Shown: positions 8,520 to 18,290, counted from the stretch's first letter. The stretch: DNA of 37,684 bases from Pleionea mediterranea (GCF_003148745.1 NZ_QGGU01000018.1:1-37684); one strand, 5' to 3'. A program made the numbers and translations. Notes: generated by a model from the letters alone, not told the origin.

Positions 8520-9739
8520 GCGGTCTCTCCTATGAAGGATGATGTAACTGCGCTCTGGCACTGTTCAAAGTAAGAGATGCGTAACTGAGCAGGTTCATGA
8601 GAAACAATCCGACTTGTAAGAAGTTTCATATCCCAAAGATCTTGGGTAATCCGTCCTCGATAATTAGAATACTCTTGCTTTAACAATTCGGCCGTTCGGG
8701 GTTTTCCTTGCCACATAGCCATATTATTGGACCAGTTGGCTTTTTGTGCGTACCACCATTTTTTTGCAGCCTGTTGATTGGCTTCATGTGGTAATTGAAT
8801 GTTTGTCTGTTTAACCGATTTTATTTGCTCTTGTATGTCAGCAAAAGGCAGTGGCTGTGCAGTTAACCAACGCCATGCCTGCACTGCCGAGTGAGCGACA
8901 GTTGGCTGATTAAGTAAATCAATCAATAACTCTATTGCTGTTGGCAAACCATGCAATGCTAATAGCCAGGGGCCTTTGTCAGGCTCTGTCTCACAATACT
9001 GTCGTAATACCGGCAGGCATTTTTCATCACTGCTCAATGCCAATAAACGGATTAATTCATATTGACCAGCATTTGTAGGAATTTCGCTAACTGTTTGTAA
9101 AATTTGTTCCACCGCAGCCGGTGCATTACGCAATAAGGCACCATGAAACCAATCAGCCAATTCATCAGGACGATTTCGACTCAACTGGTGATTTGTCTTA
9201 TCGGTAAAAAAGCTTACCGGTACGCTGGATTGGTAAACGGCGTAACGCAAAGCCGAGGCACGTTCAATGGGATCATCACTGTGAATACTTCGATTAATAC
9301 ATTCTTGCGACAATGAACAACCCAGCAAGCTGGCCCAACGAAATAACAAGCCTCTATTGTGTTCAACGGAATCCATTAATTTCTCATACGAATCAGATTG
9401 AAAAGCTTCAGGAATAAGTTGAACAACTATAGCAACCTTATCAATATCCACTGCATTTTTATCTGTCGAATTAAAAACAGTCTTTAACCAGTCAATTCCT
9501 GCTGCTGAATTTAATTTTGCATCGAACAGAGGCGTAATAAGCGCAAGCCACTCGTCATCGCTGACCGACTCGCCCATATTATGAGCACTTACCATGGCAT
9601 ACCAGTGCGTCAGAACTCGCTGCTCAATTGAACGTAGCGTGGTACTTTCAACGGCGTGTCTTTTAAGCAATGAAGACCGCTGTTTAAGCAATCGAGCTGA
9701 CTGCTCCTGATGCTGAGAAAGAAAAGGGAACAATGGCAT
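8516..9739 (-). CDS. HEAT-like helical-repeat protein of T6SS cargo islands (TIGR02270-like)
   Basis: A 407-residue all-helical protein starting at ATG 9739, 4 nt after the DUF6484-like gene, and sharing GTGA with the DUF2169 start. The middle shows repeated short antiparallel helices typical of HEAT/PBS-type repeats: ERASALRYAVYQ, AGQYELIRLLALSS, PWLLALHGLPTAIELLIDLL, HSAVQAWRWLTAQPLP. The C-terminus contains KWWYAQKANW and a short helical tail. Length and repeat style recall TIGR02270, a family I associate with VgrG/DUF2169 neighbourhoods; the assignment is by eye. No catalytic residues or membrane segments are seen. A scaffold or chaperone role in cargo assembly is inferred only from position in the coupled chain between VgrG and the adaptors. 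Confidence 0.75.
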   Translation of the reverse strand: MPLFPFLSQHQEQSARLLKQRSSLLKRHAVESTTLRSIEQRVLTHWYAMVSAHNMGESVSDDEWLALITPLFDAKLNSAAGIDWLKTVFNSTDKNAVDIDKVAIVVQLIPEAFQSDSYEKLMDSVEHNRGLLFRWASLLGCSLSQECINRSIHSDDPIERASALRYAVYQSSVPVSFFTDKTNHQLSRNRPDELADWFHGALLRNAPAAVEQILQTVSEIPTNAGQYELIRLLALSSDEKCLPVLRQYCETEPDKGPWLLALHGLPTAIELLIDLLNQPTVAHSAVQAWRWLTAQPLPFADIQEQIKSVKQTNIQLPHEANQQAAKKWWYAQKANWSNNMAMWQGKPRTAELLKQEYSNYRGRITQDLWDMKLLTSRIVSHEPAQLRISYFEQCQSAVTSSFIGETA

Positions 9740-9743
9740 ACTA

Positions 9744-10169
9744 TTAATTAAGCTCGATTGGATAGCCTTTCAGCGTCATTGCCTGTTCTGCTTGTTGATA
9801 GATTTGTTTGCCATCAACCGCTACTTTGCCGTCAGAAGTCACTTCAATGGAGGCCTGCTCAGTTTCTAAACGAACCGCTTTAGCACCTCGAACAGTAACA
9901 ACGCCATTTTCTTCTTCAATTCGTGCGGCTGGAGGTTGCTGATTACTGACAATAACACCTACCACAACCACACCTTTCTCAGTATCCTGCACCAATACTT
10001 CATCAAACTTTTCTACAGCAGGTACATGAGATAAATGCCCATAAACAGGAAGTACACTGCTTGATTTCTCTGTCCATAATACCCTTGATGCTCTGCCATC
10101 CTTGACTGACTCAACTATGGCAGTGTTAAATGCGTTGACGCTATTTGTAATAGAAACAATATTATTCAT
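9744..10169 (-). CDS. DUF6484-like small VgrG partner
   Basis: A 141-residue protein starting at ATG 10169, 14 nt after vgrG. The N-terminal half (AIVESVKDGRASRVLWTE, then YGHLSHVP and a VLVQDTEKGVVVVGVIV strand pair) matches the small beta-barrel layout of DUF6484, a domain routinely encoded just after VgrG. The C-terminal half is a beta-strand ladder (VTVRGAKAVRLETEQASIEV, then KVAVDGKQIYQQ), similar in style to the VgrG needle repeats. That suggests it caps or extends the spike. There is no signal peptide. Function inferred from family and position only. Confidence 0.72.
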   Translation of the reverse strand: MNNIVSITNSVNAFNTAIVESVKDGRASRVLWTEKSSSVLPVYGHLSHVPAVEKFDEVLVQDTEKGVVVVGVIVSNQQPPAARIEEENGVVTVRGAKAVRLETEQASIEVTSDGKVAVDGKQIYQQAEQAMTLKGYPIELN

Positions 10170-10183
10170 CTAAAATATCCTTT

Positions 10184-12196
10184 TTAATTATTTCCAATAG
10201 CATTGCCTTTAATAGCAATGTTATCGGCATTTATTTCTACCTTTGGTGCATCTATAATCAAGTTTCCGCTGCTATCAATTTCAATACTGCCGTTACCCTG
10301 AGCTATTTGAAAAACACCATTGCCGCTACTTTTAAATGTTATATTGGCATCGGCATTTAAAATTAAATCACCACTTTCTGATAACCATTCCACATTACCA
10401 TTAACAGCATGAACTCTTATGCTTTCCCCTGCTTCAAGTGCAATATCTTCTTTTGCAGAAATGTCGAGTCCGCCGTTTATTGACTGCCAATCTATATCAG
10501 ACTCCGCGGAAAAAGTTATTTTGTCTGCCGACTGATATTTTATACTGCCTTGCTCAGTCATTAACTTTTGATCGTTAGCCACGACTATTGAATGCTCTCC
10601 ACCCACTTCAACAGTTTGATTTTTACCCGCCTGAAATATCATATTTGTTCCAGCGGTGAGATGAACTTCACCTTCTTCTGATACCAGACCAATTTGATGC
10701 GCTTCTGACGTTGCATCCATATGCAAACGATTCTTTTCTTTGTCCGTATGCAGCTTTATTTGTGCCGCATCTCGCTTATCATCAAGAATCAACTGATTAT
10801 TGGCTCGTGTAGTAATAATATTTTCGGTCGGATTGTTTGATGTAACCGGGTTAACAGATTCAGAATTATACAAAGCACCTAAAATGACCGGGCGATCCGG
10901 ATCACCGTTTTCACAGGTGACGACAACCTCGGTTCCTTCTGTAAAAGGAAAATGCATGCCATGATTGGAACCACCATAAGGCTGCATTAAGCGCACAGGG
11001 TGACTGCCAGATTTCTGCAGATCAAAACCCATTTGAATTTCATAACGACCTTGCTCATCGAGTCCAGAACAGATTTTCGCGCTAAAAGTACCGGTAATAC
11101 GTCGCGGTGATGCAACGGGACAACGGAAAGGCATTCCGGCCGGTATTAGTGTTGCCTGCCCTCTATAAGTTAGACCACTGGCAATATTGCCAAAGGTTAA
11201 TGCACCTTTCTGATTACCAGAATGTTCAACAGAAATTACTTGCCATACACCACTCCATTCTGGGTGTTGCAAAACTTCTAGAGTCATACCGGGTTGTAAT
11301 CCTCGACAATCTGTATCGATAATGATTGATTGCCGTTGCCAGTCGAGAGCTTGTTGTCGAAACAAAGCAACTTGCTCACCTTCTTCAATCGTTTGATAAT
11401 TATCACCATAATAATAATGATTGCCTGAACCTGTAACCTCATTTTGGTTGCGAGTCTGAACAAATAATTCTGTCGGCTGTTCATAATTGTAATCATTAAG
11501 TTGCACCGACTGAGTCAGAAGCCTTGTACGGCGAGTCATTGCAAACACAGCTTCGCTGGTACGAGTTTGCCCGCTATGGGCAATAAACGGCAAATTTACT
11601 TGAGGTAACGCCTGGTTAACTTCAGAAATTTGATTCGTGATAATGATATCGACATCTTGCTCAGTTTGAATAAAGGCAAAGTAAAAACCATGATGCGCCA
11701 ACAGTCGATGTATAAAATCATAATCTGACTCTTCATACTGAACCACAAAAGGTTTTGTTGGCGCTTCTCCCACATAGGTGATTTTTTGCTGAATTCCAGC
11801 TTCGGTTAATAATTGCTTTGTAATTTCAAGACAACTGTTATTGCAAAAGACACGGTTATGACGTCGTTGTTTTAACTTCCAGAACGGTGAAGCCAGCAAT
11901 AATTGAACTTGTTCGCCATCATGAGATTGTCCCTGCTCCATTATTTGAATAATTTCGCCATGCCAGTAACTTTTATCACCTTCCCACAAGGTGCTAATAC
12001 AAATGCTTTTACCAATTAATCCATCAATAGCAATCGGTAGTTTTAATACAGCGGTAACCGTTATCTGATAGTCTGAAGACAATGAAAAGCCATCACTGCT
12101 TAATTCAACAAGCTCCATTGAACCTTCTGGAACTGATGCAACATCTATAAAATAATGTTGTTGATTCGCCACACCAGAGGCAGAAAAAACACCCAT
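10184..12196 (-). CDS. vgrG: VgrG spike protein (TssI), first copy
   Basis: A 670-residue trimeric spike protein of the T6SS tip. The gp27-like base occupies about residues 1-330 (YEESDYDFIHRLLAHHGFYF near 155-175 is diagnostic). The gp5-like OB fold lies at about 355-445 (PFRCPVASPRRITG, then PFTEGTEVVVTCENGDPDRP and VILGALYN). After that comes the repetitive beta-helical needle rich in alternating polar and Ile/Val residues (to about 665). The length is that of a canonical VgrG with no enzymatic extension, so cargo must be non-covalent, consistent with the adaptor chain downstream. The ATG at 12196 has a GGGATAGG ribosome site. It follows tssH after 93 nt, so it may be read through from the structural operon or from a weak local promoter that I could not identify. 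Confidence 0.96.
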   Translation of the reverse strand: MGVFSASGVANQQHYFIDVASVPEGSMELVELSSDGFSLSSDYQITVTAVLKLPIAIDGLIGKSICISTLWEGDKSYWHGEIIQIMEQGQSHDGEQVQLLLASPFWKLKQRRHNRVFCNNSCLEITKQLLTEAGIQQKITYVGEAPTKPFVVQYEESDYDFIHRLLAHHGFYFAFIQTEQDVDIIITNQISEVNQALPQVNLPFIAHSGQTRTSEAVFAMTRRTRLLTQSVQLNDYNYEQPTELFVQTRNQNEVTGSGNHYYYGDNYQTIEEGEQVALFRQQALDWQRQSIIIDTDCRGLQPGMTLEVLQHPEWSGVWQVISVEHSGNQKGALTFGNIASGLTYRGQATLIPAGMPFRCPVASPRRITGTFSAKICSGLDEQGRYEIQMGFDLQKSGSHPVRLMQPYGGSNHGMHFPFTEGTEVVVTCENGDPDRPVILGALYNSESVNPVTSNNPTENIITTRANNQLILDDKRDAAQIKLHTDKEKNRLHMDATSEAHQIGLVSEEGEVHLTAGTNMIFQAGKNQTVEVGGEHSIVVANDQKLMTEQGSIKYQSADKITFSAESDIDWQSINGGLDISAKEDIALEAGESIRVHAVNGNVEWLSESGDLILNADANITFKSSGNGVFQIAQGNGSIEIDSSGNLIIDAPKVEINADNIAIKGNAIGNN

Positions 12197-12289
12197 AACC
12201 TATCCCTCGCTAATTTTTTCAATCACTTAATATTGATCGCACATAAAGTGTTTAATTAATGCGCCGTGCAACTTACTGCTTAAAACCAG

Positions 12290-15124
12290 TTACCCATGAG
12301 CGACGTGTTTGCTAACGCCGGGTTGACGATCAGAAAAGGTTGCTTGCAATTCATTTTCATCATCAATGCTTAGTGTTAATACATCGGGCATATCGTCATC
12401 AACCATAAAGGACAATAAACTGCGTGCTATACTGGGCATTAACTGTTGCTCCACTACAGCATTGACCATGCGTGCACCACTATCGGATACCACACAGCGA
12501 TCCGCTAACTGTTCCAACACCCGTTGATCAATCCTTAATTCCATTTTATGTTGCTGCAATAAATTATTCGCCATGGATTCAAGTTTCAATGCAACGATTT
12601 GTTTCAGTTCATTGCGCTGTAATGGTCGAAATGGTACGACTTGCATACGGGCTATTAATGCAGGTGCAAAGTGTGACAGTAATGATGGTTTAATGAGATC
12701 GATAAGTTCACGATTTGAAGGTGCTGTCCAATCTTCCGACTCAATATTCGACGCTTGTGATAACGCTAAATCTTCACCCTCAATATTAGAAGGATTAATC
12801 ACATCACTTTGCTCGTCAATGTTAGTGTCACCATTGATATGGTTATCAACTTGTTCAGGTGAAATACAGCGATCAATTAGCACGTCACTTCCCAAGTTTG
12901 TTGTCATTAATATTATGGTATTACGAAAATCAATTTCACGGCCTTCACCATCTCGCATAAAGCCTCGTTCAAATACCTGATAAAACAAACTCATAACATC
13001 GATATGGGCTTTTTCTACTTCATCGAGTAAAACAACCGAATAAGGACGCTGTCGTACAGCCTCAGTTAGAACGCCGCCTTCACCATAACCAACATAACCG
13101 GGAGGCGATCCTTTTAATTGCGATACAGTATGCGACTCCTGGTATTCACTCATATTAATTGTGGTCATAAATCGCTCATCACCAAATAATTGACGAGCAA
13201 TAGCACGGGCCGTTTCTGTTTTTCCAATACCACTGGAGCCAGCCAGTAAGAATACCCCTACCGGTGATTCAGAAGGCTTTAAGCCAGATTTACTAACTCG
13301 TAAACCTTGTCCAATAACTTGTAATGCATCATCCTGACCAATAATTGACTCAGAAAGAATCGATTCTAGATTCATTAAACTATTGATTTCATCTTTCAGC
13401 ATGGCGCCAACCGGAACACCAGTCCACTCAGAGACAACCGATGCGATGGCATCAGCATTCACTTCTGGTTGAATATTAATTTGTTCATTGTTCAGCAGCT
13501 TGAGTTGTTGGCGTTTTTTAACTGATGCTTGTTTTAGAGAGACAATGCTATTGTCACTCTGATCATCGCTTTCATCGCCTGAAGCTGTTTCTAACTGATT
13601 CTGATAATGATTCAGTTCTGTTTTTCCATTATGGATTTCTGTCAGCAATTCTTTTTGCTCACTCCAATTCGATAACAGCTCTGTTAATTTAACTTCTGTC
13701 TCACTGAGTTCTGTTTCAAACTGTTGTTGTAACTCCTTATCGATAGTTAAACCTGCCGCCTGCTCTGCAGACATGTCTGTTAAACGTCGATTAAGATAGG
13801 CAATATGCTCTTCTGCCGCATCAACACTCTGTGGCTTGACCGCTTGTCCCATACGAATTCTTGCTGCTGCGGTGTCCAATAGATCAATCGCTTTGTCCGG
13901 CAGTTGCCGGCCAGTAATGTAACGACTGGACAGACGAACAGCAGATTCAATAGCATCGTCTGTGATCTGAATATTATGGTGTTGCTGATATTGAGACTTG
14001 AGTCCACTCAACATTAAAATTGCCGCAGACTCTGAAGGTTCTTCAACTTTTATTAACTGAAAGCGTCTTTCTAATGCCGCATCTTTCTCAAAATATTGTT
14101 TATATTCCGACCAGGTTGTTGCAGCAATGGTTTTCAACTCACCGCGAGCTAACGCAGGTTTTAATAAATTTGCCGCATCAGAAGTCCCCGCATCTCCGCC
14201 TGCACCAATTAATGTATGCGCTTCATCTACAAATAAAATAATAGGAATTGGAGAGGCTTTAACATCATCAATCACCTGCTTGAGACGACGTTCAAATTCG
14301 CCTTTTACACCCGCTCCGGCTTGTAACATACCTAAGTCGAGCACTAAAAGTTTTACTGACTTTAGCTCGTCTGGAACTTCACCAGCGACAATTTTTTGTG
14401 CCAAGCCTTCGACAACGGCTGTTTTACCTACACCCGGCTCTCCAACCATAATTGGATTGTTTTTACGACGTCGACATAACACATCAATCATCATTCTAAT
14501 TTCATCGTTACGACCCAGAACCGGATCTACATCGGCTGATTTTGCTTTTTCTGTTAAATCTTGAGTGTATTGCGCCAATACCGTATCAGCTTGATTGCCA
14601 CCAGGATCAATCGAATGAGCTTTAGGCTGAGTTTTAGCACTTTTAGACTCAATACTGCCTTGACATATTTCTTGATAATTTTGTCGTAACGCATTTAAAT
14701 TAATTGCTGACAAACAATCAATAATATCAATAGAGCCAAAATGTCCTGCATGTTCGGTGAGAGCATCAACCAGGGCCACACTACGAATTTCATCTGCACC
14801 ATAATGAAGTGATGTTGCAAGCCATGACTGCTCAAGCCACTGGTACAGCTCTCGTCCGAAAGCGGGCTTACTATGGCTACCCGCAGGTTGATCGTTTAAA
14901 TAATTAATCAAGGCATGCCATAATCGATCTATATCGACCTTAAAAAATGATAATACACGTTCAATATCACCTACGTTGTCATCTTCCATCAGTTTGATCA
15001 AAAGGTGTGCACTGTTCACTTCAAAGTGCCCTCTTGAAGCCGCAAAACCGGCTGATACTTCAAGTGCTTGCGCACAATGCCCATTAAGTTTTTCAAGCAG
15101 TTGTTTTAAACTTTGATTATCCAT
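12290..15124 (-). CDS. tssH: T6SS sheath-disassembly AAA+ ATPase ClpV
   Basis: A 944-residue Clp/Hsp100 ATPase that unfolds contracted TssBC sheath for recycling. Seen: Clp-N repeat domain (about 1-150), first AAA domain with Walker A GEPGVGKT (228-235) and Walker B ILFVDEAH (296-303), a middle coiled-coil domain (about 440-560), second AAA domain with Walker A GSSGIGKT (about 628-636), pore loop GYVGYG and Walker B VVLLDEVEKAH (about 695). It is longer than the usual 850-900 residues. The excess is an acidic, Asn/Asp/Ser-rich insertion at about 755-800, just after the second-domain TTNLGSD segment, with an internal near-repeat (SNIEGED / SNIESED). The ATG at 15124 has AAAGGA upstream and follows tssG by 12 nt. 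Confidence 0.97.
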   Translation of the reverse strand: MDNQSLKQLLEKLNGHCAQALEVSAGFAASRGHFEVNSAHLLIKLMEDDNVGDIERVLSFFKVDIDRLWHALINYLNDQPAGSHSKPAFGRELYQWLEQSWLATSLHYGADEIRSVALVDALTEHAGHFGSIDIIDCLSAINLNALRQNYQEICQGSIESKSAKTQPKAHSIDPGGNQADTVLAQYTQDLTEKAKSADVDPVLGRNDEIRMMIDVLCRRRKNNPIMVGEPGVGKTAVVEGLAQKIVAGEVPDELKSVKLLVLDLGMLQAGAGVKGEFERRLKQVIDDVKASPIPIILFVDEAHTLIGAGGDAGTSDAANLLKPALARGELKTIAATTWSEYKQYFEKDAALERRFQLIKVEEPSESAAILMLSGLKSQYQQHHNIQITDDAIESAVRLSSRYITGRQLPDKAIDLLDTAAARIRMGQAVKPQSVDAAEEHIAYLNRRLTDMSAEQAAGLTIDKELQQQFETELSETEVKLTELLSNWSEQKELLTEIHNGKTELNHYQNQLETASGDESDDQSDNSIVSLKQASVKKRQQLKLLNNEQINIQPEVNADAIASVVSEWTGVPVGAMLKDEINSLMNLESILSESIIGQDDALQVIGQGLRVSKSGLKPSESPVGVFLLAGSSGIGKTETARAIARQLFGDERFMTTINMSEYQESHTVSQLKGSPPGYVGYGEGGVLTEAVRQRPYSVVLLDEVEKAHIDVMSLFYQVFERGFMRDGEGREIDFRNTIILMTTNLGSDVLIDRCISPEQVDNHINGDTNIDEQSDVINPSNIEGEDLALSQASNIESEDWTAPSNRELIDLIKPSLLSHFAPALIARMQVVPFRPLQRNELKQIVALKLESMANNLLQQHKMELRIDQRVLEQLADRCVVSDSGARMVNAVVEQQLMPSIARSLLSFMVDDDMPDVLTLSIDDENELQATFSDRQPGVSKHVAHG

Positions 15125-15136
15125 GTTGAATCCTTT

Positions 15137-16168
15137 TTAAGCGGCTTTTGCAACTAATGATGAATTGACTGGTAGTTGCTGTTTTAGCTGTCGACGAGAA
15201 ATTTTAATCCGTCTTTCCATTGCAGGGTTTTCCCCTAACCATGTTGTACTACCAAGCTGTAAACCATTCCCAGTTAGGGGTTGAACCGGTGAACTTTCTG
15301 ACTTCACCAATAAAATCAATTCATAATCAATTGAAGGTTTTAAATAACTTTCCAGCACATCCTGTATTTCAGAGGCCTTATGACCACCCGGCAAAAATGA
15401 CTGACATTCATGACTGTTCATAGGGCCAATATGGATATGAACCTTGCCACCAACCACAAGCATACGCTCACCAACCGTCATGCCTTGCCCCAATCCCACA
15501 TCAGTACTACCAATGGCTCCCGAGCCTAAACTTTCGACCCAGTGCTCAACCTGATCATCCACAGAAACCGTAAAATTCTTAACAAGGTATTGCAGCATAA
15601 CCTGTACTGAAGCTGCGCTTTCAACACGGTGTGAGGTTAAACCATACAAAGGTAAAGCACTGCTTGATAAGTCTCGATTACTGGTTAATGCAGATCGTAT
15701 ATTTAGATAGTCTTGCTGCCCTTGCCCAGGTAAAACAGGCTGATATTTTTTCCAGGCGCTATACATCAAACAATAAAAATGATGATTAAAAATATTTAAA
15801 AATTCTCTTACCCGCTCTCCTGACTCATCATTAAAGTCATTTGAATCATCATTCTTTTGCCCCATCGCAGCTTCTATAAAGTATTGAGGCAAGGGAGAGT
15901 CAACACCAAACAACCCTGAAAATCTGACTTTTAGTTCAATTCGACGTTTATCTAAATTTAAATCACACTGTTTAATATCTGAAGCGGGGAATGCAAGACT
16001 TTCATCAGGAATCACTCGAATCCGCTTACGCTCACCCTGCTCTAAACTACTGTTGGCATCCCAAAGTGTTTCCAGATAATACAGTGCAACGTAAAGATCA
16101 AATTGTGGTGCATCGTCCAGTAAGCTTTGAATTACAGGGGAGACTTTTGACCAACTTGGGGCAGCCAT
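15137..16168 (-). CDS. tssG: T6SS baseplate protein TssG
   Basis: A 343-residue wedge component of the T6SS baseplate that assembles with TssE, TssF and TssK. The sequence follows the family from the N-terminal helix with FDLYVALYYLE and a RIRVIPDESLAFPASDI segment, through the L-x-x-RFSGLFGVDSPLPQYF motif (about 80-95), to the C-terminal GLQLGSTTWLG (about 307-317). The ATG at 16168 has an excellent AAGGAG site 5 nt away, which fixes the start although it lies 37 nt inside tssF. This substantial overlap implies coupled synthesis of the two baseplate partners. Length is normal for the family. Confidence 0.96.
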   Translation of the reverse strand: MAAPSWSKVSPVIQSLLDDAPQFDLYVALYYLETLWDANSSLEQGERKRIRVIPDESLAFPASDIKQCDLNLDKRRIELKVRFSGLFGVDSPLPQYFIEAAMGQKNDDSNDFNDESGERVREFLNIFNHHFYCLMYSAWKKYQPVLPGQGQQDYLNIRSALTSNRDLSSSALPLYGLTSHRVESAASVQVMLQYLVKNFTVSVDDQVEHWVESLGSGAIGSTDVGLGQGMTVGERMLVVGGKVHIHIGPMNSHECQSFLPGGHKASEIQDVLESYLKPSIDYELILLVKSESSPVQPLTGNGLQLGSTTWLGENPAMERRIKISRRQLKQQLPVNSSLVAKAA

Positions 16169-17871
16169 AAAAACTCCTTATATCCGGGTAAACAAACAAC
16201 TCGAGTTTGTACAAACTCATTAATGGATGTATACATAGTGAAAAACTCATGCAACACCTTGCCAAATAAATACATATCAGCCTTCGATGAAAAATTCTTT
16301 TCATTCAGGTGAATTTCAACTTCAATGCCTTGACGAAAGACTCCACGTATAACTTTTGTACAAGGCTCAGTATTAACAGCGGCTATTCCTTCAATACGAC
16401 GGGCGTTTTCACTACGTTCACTCCAGTCAAATAACGCTAATAACTTTTGTAATGACTCTGGATTAGTCACACTCGACATTTTTAACGAAAGTAAGGAAAT
16501 TAATTGCCACTGAAAGTATTTTCTTTCAGGAGCGGTTAAACATTGTGAAGGACGGGTAATATTGGTTACTTCCGCAATACTTGGGAAGCCTTTGCCACCA
16601 TGACACAAATCACCGTGCTGCATGGTTTGACGTGGAATATGTCCATTAGTGGCCGTAATTTCACAACTCAGTACATGAGACTGATTGTGAGAGCCGGGAT
16701 TAATCTGTAACAATGTTGACATACGACCACTGCCAGGATCACGCACCATCTCATTAAAAAAGAATTGGCCGCTGTTTTCATTATTCGTTGGAGTAATTTG
16801 ATAAAGCGGCTGATAAAGATGGCTGTTTCCCGTTGCTTTGTCGTAACCGGACACATGATTAACACTGTAGACTTCAACTTCTTCCGGTTGAGTCACATCT
16901 GGTTTGACTGAATATTCCATTTGAGTAGCGGTTAAGCCGACTGGCTCACTCTCAGATTCAAACAGGTTAATGGCAAGAGTCGAATTAACAACAATATTTT
17001 GCGCACTTAGCCGCGTACCTGCTGGCAACGAAATATCACTGTCTACTTTAATAGTAAAGTGATCGTCAGCAGACTCCCAGTCAATACCATCAAGGCCTGT
17101 CAAGCCAACAAAATAAAAACGTTCCCGGGCACAAAAGTAATCTTGTAGAAGGTTAAATCCCGGATGTGATGTATTGTGATCGGGCAATACATTATCTGTC
17201 GGCTGCAAAAACTCACTGACTAAAGCAGCTTGATTACCAATTGTTCGAAGCATTGGTTGATGTTTCTGACTGTAATTCACTGTGACGGATTGAACACCTT
17301 CAGTTAATGCCTGGTGTAGTGTATGAGTTAATCCGGGATCAGCGTGTAAATATAATCGTAGTTTTGATACATCAAAATTACTTTTATCATGAGGTGTATT
17401 CCAGCGCATATGGATATGTAAAACGCAGCCACCATTGGTTTTTTCTTCAGCGTTTACATCCATTATCTTCAAGGGAATAATCGGAGTGTCGTAACACGTT
17501 CTAAATCGACACTGTGTGCCAAATCGCCCCATTAGTTTACTGCGAAGCTCGGAGTCTTTTGGAATAATACTCGACTGCTGCAAGCTTGCTTTAGGTGAAA
17601 ACTCAACGACACAAGTTGAAGGATAATTCTTTGTCAGTGATGGGCATATTTGTCGAAGTATGTTTTCAGAGATATCAGGAACACCATCATTAATACGCTT
17701 TTTAACATGCGCAGTTAAATAAGCCATGCCTTCCAACAATCGCTCTATATAAGGATCGCGATCTTTTAATGCTTTAAGATTAAGCATTCCGGCCTGTTCC
17801 GGATAGCTTTCTGCAAACTCCTGAGCGGCATCTTGCAATAACCGCATTTCAGATTCAAAATACTGTTGCAT
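16132..17871 (-). CDS. tssF: T6SS baseplate protein TssF
   Basis: A 579-residue baseplate wedge protein, partner of TssG. The N-terminus (YFESEMRLLQDAAQEFAESYPEQAG) and DRDPYIERLLEGMAYLTAHV (about 38-57) are family signatures. Later come the NYPSTCVVEF strand and the C-terminal RGIEVEIHLNE / LFGKVLHEFF region typical of TssF. Two starts are possible: GTG at 17880 or ATG at 17871. I prefer the ATG because an AGGA element sits about 10 nt before it and only 1 nt before the GTG. The gene overlaps the end of tssE by 17 nt and the start of tssG by 37 nt. Confidence 0.95.
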   Translation of the reverse strand: MQQYFESEMRLLQDAAQEFAESYPEQAGMLNLKALKDRDPYIERLLEGMAYLTAHVKKRINDGVPDISENILRQICPSLTKNYPSTCVVEFSPKASLQQSSIIPKDSELRSKLMGRFGTQCRFRTCYDTPIIPLKIMDVNAEEKTNGGCVLHIHMRWNTPHDKSNFDVSKLRLYLHADPGLTHTLHQALTEGVQSVTVNYSQKHQPMLRTIGNQAALVSEFLQPTDNVLPDHNTSHPGFNLLQDYFCARERFYFVGLTGLDGIDWESADDHFTIKVDSDISLPAGTRLSAQNIVVNSTLAINLFESESEPVGLTATQMEYSVKPDVTQPEEVEVYSVNHVSGYDKATGNSHLYQPLYQITPTNNENSGQFFFNEMVRDPGSGRMSTLLQINPGSHNQSHVLSCEITATNGHIPRQTMQHGDLCHGGKGFPSIAEVTNITRPSQCLTAPERKYFQWQLISLLSLKMSSVTNPESLQKLLALFDWSERSENARRIEGIAAVNTEPCTKVIRGVFRQGIEVEIHLNEKNFSSKADMYLFGKVLHEFFTMYTSINEFVQTRVVCLPGYKEFLWLPQVGQKSPL

Positions 17872-18268
17872 TTCGAGCACGTCCTGTATAAATATTTTTC
17901 ACTCGAGCTTTACCCAACTCTTCAAAATAGGTATGCATTTGAATACTTTCACCAGTGTTCATCATGCCATCAATTTGAAAGCGTAATATGCACTCATAAT
18001 CCTGTTTATCTCGTGGCCTGACAGTTACCCGCTTAAGTCTTGGTTCATATTTTTCCAACACCCGTTTAATCGCAATGGCCAGATCGTCCTGACTATAGGG
18101 TAAATCGCCGTAAATGGACTCCACATCTGGCAAACCATAATCGTTCAGGTGCTCCAAAACACCTTGGCGAGAATTCAACAAGCGGGTAATGTGCAAACGA
18201 ATACTGTTTGCTGTACTCATTGACTCTGTGAAGTTGGTTCTATTTTCTAAAATATCAAGCAATGCCAC
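17855..18268 (-). CDS. tssE: T6SS baseplate gp25-like protein TssE
   Basis: A GPW/gp25-family protein that nucleates sheath polymerisation in the baseplate. Diagnostic features are LLDILENR at the start, SIRLHITRLLNSRQG, the gp25 YGLPDVESIYGDLP segment and IKRVLEKYEPRLKRVTV. The E-P-R-L core motif is intact. The start is uncertain. GTG at 18268 has AAAGGA 6 nt upstream and gives 137 residues with a family-like N-terminus. ATG at 18289 (144 residues) lies immediately at the base of a perfect hairpin and has no ribosome site. I take the GTG. The gene sits 57 nt after hcp and runs 17 nt into tssF. Confidence 0.92.
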   Translation of the reverse strand: MALLDILENRTNFTESMSTANSIRLHITRLLNSRQGVLEHLNDYGLPDVESIYGDLPYSQDDLAIAIKRVLEKYEPRLKRVTVRPRDKQDYECILRFQIDGMMNTGESIQMHTYFEELGKARVKNIYTGRARNATVF

Positions 18269-18290
18269 TTTATTTCCTTTAAAGCTCATA

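Noticed and set aside
12197-12289. CACTT/AAGTG inverted repeat between tssH and vgrG as a terminator
   Set aside because: Only 5 bp with a 17-nt loop and no T-tract; not distinguishable from chance.
12573-12980. 135-codon plus-strand open frame opposite the tssH 3' part
   Set aside because: Antisense to ClpV coding sequence with no recognisable domain.
14127-14564. 145-codon plus-strand open frame opposite tssH
   Set aside because: It lies wholly antisense to conserved ClpV coding sequence covering the first AAA domain, and has low-complexity translation and no family resemblance.
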